From: Bacteroidota bacterium
GTDB lineage: Bacteria > Bacteroidota > Ignavibacteria > Ignavibacteriales > Ignavibacteriaceae
DNA length: 64,000 bases
NCBI GenBank assembly: GCA_021815405.1
Contig: JAKAGV010000006.1
Location: forward strand, 1 to 64,000
Reading direction: 5' to 3'
The number at the start of each line of letters is the position of its first letter. The first letter of the stretch is position 1. The notes under the pieces were generated by a model. The model made no database searches. It was not told the origin of the DNA and saw only the letters and a list, made by a program, of their open reading frames with translations. Position numbers and translations under genes: made by a program. Positions 63,401 to 64,000 of this stretch are shown one piece after another.

Positions 63401-63604
63401 TGTTGCAAATGATGCAATAGTTTCAAGATTTATTTTGCCTGCTGTCTGTTGAGGTGCATTCGAAATTATCTCTCTTTTTAATGATCGAATTTTTCTATTT
63501 GTAGGCACAACCAGGACAAACTCATTAAGTTTACCGGATTTTATTTTTTCATCCAGCAGTGCATCCAGGTCAATCGATCCAACTTTACTTTTTGTAAGAA
63601 TCAT
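60449..63604 (-). CDS. AddB-like PD-(D/E)XK nuclease with Fe-S cluster
   Basis: The 1051-residue protein resembles the AddB subunit of the AddAB recombination nuclease. The N-terminal helicase-like part begins FVLVVPTNRKIRSLKREI without a Walker A GxGKS/T motif. Late motifs are VTTLNEIRGLKFDYLFISGL. The C-terminal RecB-type nuclease has MGSLLHSILYKFY, VSGKIDRIDID and YKIIDYKLSGKK. Four cysteines for an Fe-S cluster are visible, one in YAKCPYKYFAE and three in CRYCNFRPIC. The TTG at 63616 is also open, but the ATG at 63604 is preferred. No addA is adjacent. Confidence 0.85.
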   Translation of the reverse strand: MILTKSKVGSIDLDALLDEKIKSGKLNEFVLVVPTNRKIRSLKREIISNAPQQTAGKINLETIASFATNILFADANSSLRTLSEAASSVLLKQSFKETKPNYFSVYKNDIPHGTLERIRDVISEYKRQGITPSLLRLESENLTGSEKIKAEDIANVYENYQSKCSKLNVKEVGDIYSELNSLSQGAFEKNFRKLYPDAALIIINGFDEFTSPEIEIINSASETKGCELFVLFDYYNFNEMIFSHLEKCYGKLIKKGFSPIKDISAAVQNKFQTITRENLFKKKSGKKENTFENSLTKISASTREIEVRLIAKEIKELIIEKKVEPHRICVAFNLIQKYSPLIRDIFPLFGLPFNLTDRIPLDSSSPVISIINFLEILENDFYYKNIFRALSGGFLELTEVDASNLLKTSVNLKIISGFDNWNNTLEDAIEKLDKLEENGDDYKIKDKIIFKKALADIKQISKILSPFNKSMTLEEFFITLQNLIYSLRVPERMINDNASSPEENVKGLTTFLDLVEEIFELFTLEFGENKTHPLSFYLNNIRTAVSSSRFNIKEKPGYGVQVTTLNEIRGLKFDYLFISGLCDGDLPTRYAPEIFFSGSYSKNERNHQTEERYRFYQSLCAWEKHLYFTFPFREEKKELVESSFLNEFEEIFLIKVKKEKNYSDSIYSKEELLINLGRNNFKNLLPDFNLVENGIDIDGIKRAIEINKLRQENPFGGSEFSGHLKETLNEPLKKSLDELELNEYSISQLETYAKCPYKYFAERILKLELPEEPTEDIEALEMGSLLHSILYKFYKEIRKKGIVLADADDKQFIFSENLIFEIAEKLVEEANFHSPLTFFEKEKILGINGDRKKTILYKFLLEEKNNSDGFIPELFETGFGKVQDEGSITPVKISVDSIKVSGKIDRIDIDEKGNKYKIIDYKLSGKKPKASELLNGISLQLPLYLYAAKEMIKAQLNLEYEPAGAVIYSLKFSDEDFGEHLISQLTARSKPDDEKLTNAYKELIEICLDMIKKYVKEITEGKFNLSTLKDRENIVCRYCNFRPICRIQELS

Positions 63605-64000
63605 TTCGACTTTCAATCATCAAATTTCGATAAGACTTCCTGATGCTTTCGTACTGATCAAGTTTCAATAATTTAATTATTTCGTAATATCTTTTCTTTG
63701 CATCTAATTTACTATTCAATACTAAGGTTTCAAGTTCCAAAAAATTTCCTAAGCCTTTCACCGAATCTAAATGGACTCGTGTATTATCGTACATAAAAAG
63801 CTGCCTTTTCTTTTCAACGACTGCTTCAGTCTTAAAAATTATATTGAAGAACTTCTCAGCATTTCCATTTGCAATTTGAAGAACTTCATAATTGGAAAAA
63901 CGGTCGCTTCCCTTTTCATCTCTCAAATATTTTATAATGCTTTGTTCGCCATTCTCTAATCGAAGCTTAAGGAGTTCACCGTGGTTTTTGTAATAAACAT
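63585..64000 (-). CDS. CYTH-domain protein (partial, start outside window)
   Basis: The frame is open without a stop from 63585 to the window edge, so the gene is cut at its 5' end and about 138 residues are visible. The visible part reads KNHGELLKLRLENGEQSI, then KYLRDEKGSDRFSNYE and LFMYDNTRVHLDSVKGLG with FLELETLV. These are the charged beta strands of a CYTH (class IV adenylate cyclase/thiamine triphosphatase-like) tunnel fold. Many bacterial members hydrolyse triphosphates; the activity here is unknown. Its end overlaps the start of the AddB-like gene, so both share a transcript. Confidence 0.8.
   Translation of the reverse strand, partial: VYYKNHGELLKLRLENGEQSIIKYLRDEKGSDRFSNYEVLQIANGNAEKFFNIIFKTEAVVEKKRQLFMYDNTRVHLDSVKGLGNFLELETLVLNSKLDAKKRYYEIIKLLKLDQYESIRKSYRNLMIESRNDSYKK

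Overview
The window reads as a continuous chromosomal segment of an AT-rich, flagellated member of the Bacteroidota/Ignavibacteriota (Chlorobi) lineage, most like Ignavibacteria. This rests on a combination of traits. There are type IX secretion C-terminal sorting domains on two secreted proteins, a SusC/RagA-like TonB-dependent receptor with a carboxypeptidase-regulatory N-domain, and TAnnTTTG promoter motifs of the Bacteroidota type. It also has a complete flagellar basal-body/hook operon and a CheA-CheB-CheR-CheY-CheZ chemotaxis operon, which most Bacteroidota lack. No tRNA, rRNA, CRISPR array, prophage or insertion sequence was found. One structural RNA (SRP RNA) is present.

Layout. 1-2633 (+): the 3' end of a barrel-like protein, a small outer-membrane protein, an enoyl-CoA hydratase and a degenerate polysaccharide-deacetylase-like protein. 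2709-10533 (-): an M16 peptidase pair (active plus inactive subunit), signal peptidase I with GatB, and a TonB-dependent receptor whose leader may fold into a three-way junction. 11024-23503 (-): the flagellar operon flgB-flgC-orf-fliE-fliF-fliG-fliH-fliI-fliJ-motE-fliK-flgD-orf-flgE, ending in two tandem hairpins. 23872-30860 (-): the chemotaxis operon HEAT-repeat protein-cheR-cheY-cheY-cheZ-like-cheA-cheB-orf. 31151-34195 (-): bacteriohemerythrin, chemoreceptor and a periplasmic TonB-domain protein. 34537-41693 (-): deoxyhypusine-synthase-like protein, NAD-dependent epimerase, PBP1A, LpxH-like hydrolase and an M1 peptidase. 41868-48442 (+): glgC, uvrC, L,D-transpeptidase, an outer-membrane protein, a lipoprotein and sixA, followed by the SRP RNA gene (-). 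48936-51366 (-): an unknown membrane-anchored protein and an M20 dipeptidase. 51629-54088 (+): an lptF/lptG-type permease pair. 54135-64000 (-): a barrel and lipoprotein pair, two T9SS-tagged proteins (one an M1 peptidase), an AddB-like nuclease and a CYTH-domain protein cut by the window edge.

How it fits together. The flagellar and chemotaxis operons lie head to tail and together supply the export apparatus ATPase complex, rod, MS-ring, switch protein FliG, hook and hook-length control, plus phosphorelay, adaptation enzymes and a CheY phosphatase. Flagellin, FliM/FliN, MotA/MotB, CheW, CheD and the membrane export gate are not here and must be encoded elsewhere. Two promoter candidates of the FliA (sigma-28) type, both with a 15-bp spacer, sit in front of the chemotaxis operon and the TonB-domain/chemoreceptor unit, which would tie both to the flagellar regulon. 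The rest is mostly cell-envelope biology (LepB, PBP1A, L,D-transpeptidase, LpxH, LptF/G, T9SS cargo) and housekeeping. The least understood items are the HEAT-repeat chemotaxis protein, two small unknown proteins in the motility operons, the structured leaders of the TonB receptor and flgE, and a repeated terminator-like hairpin family.
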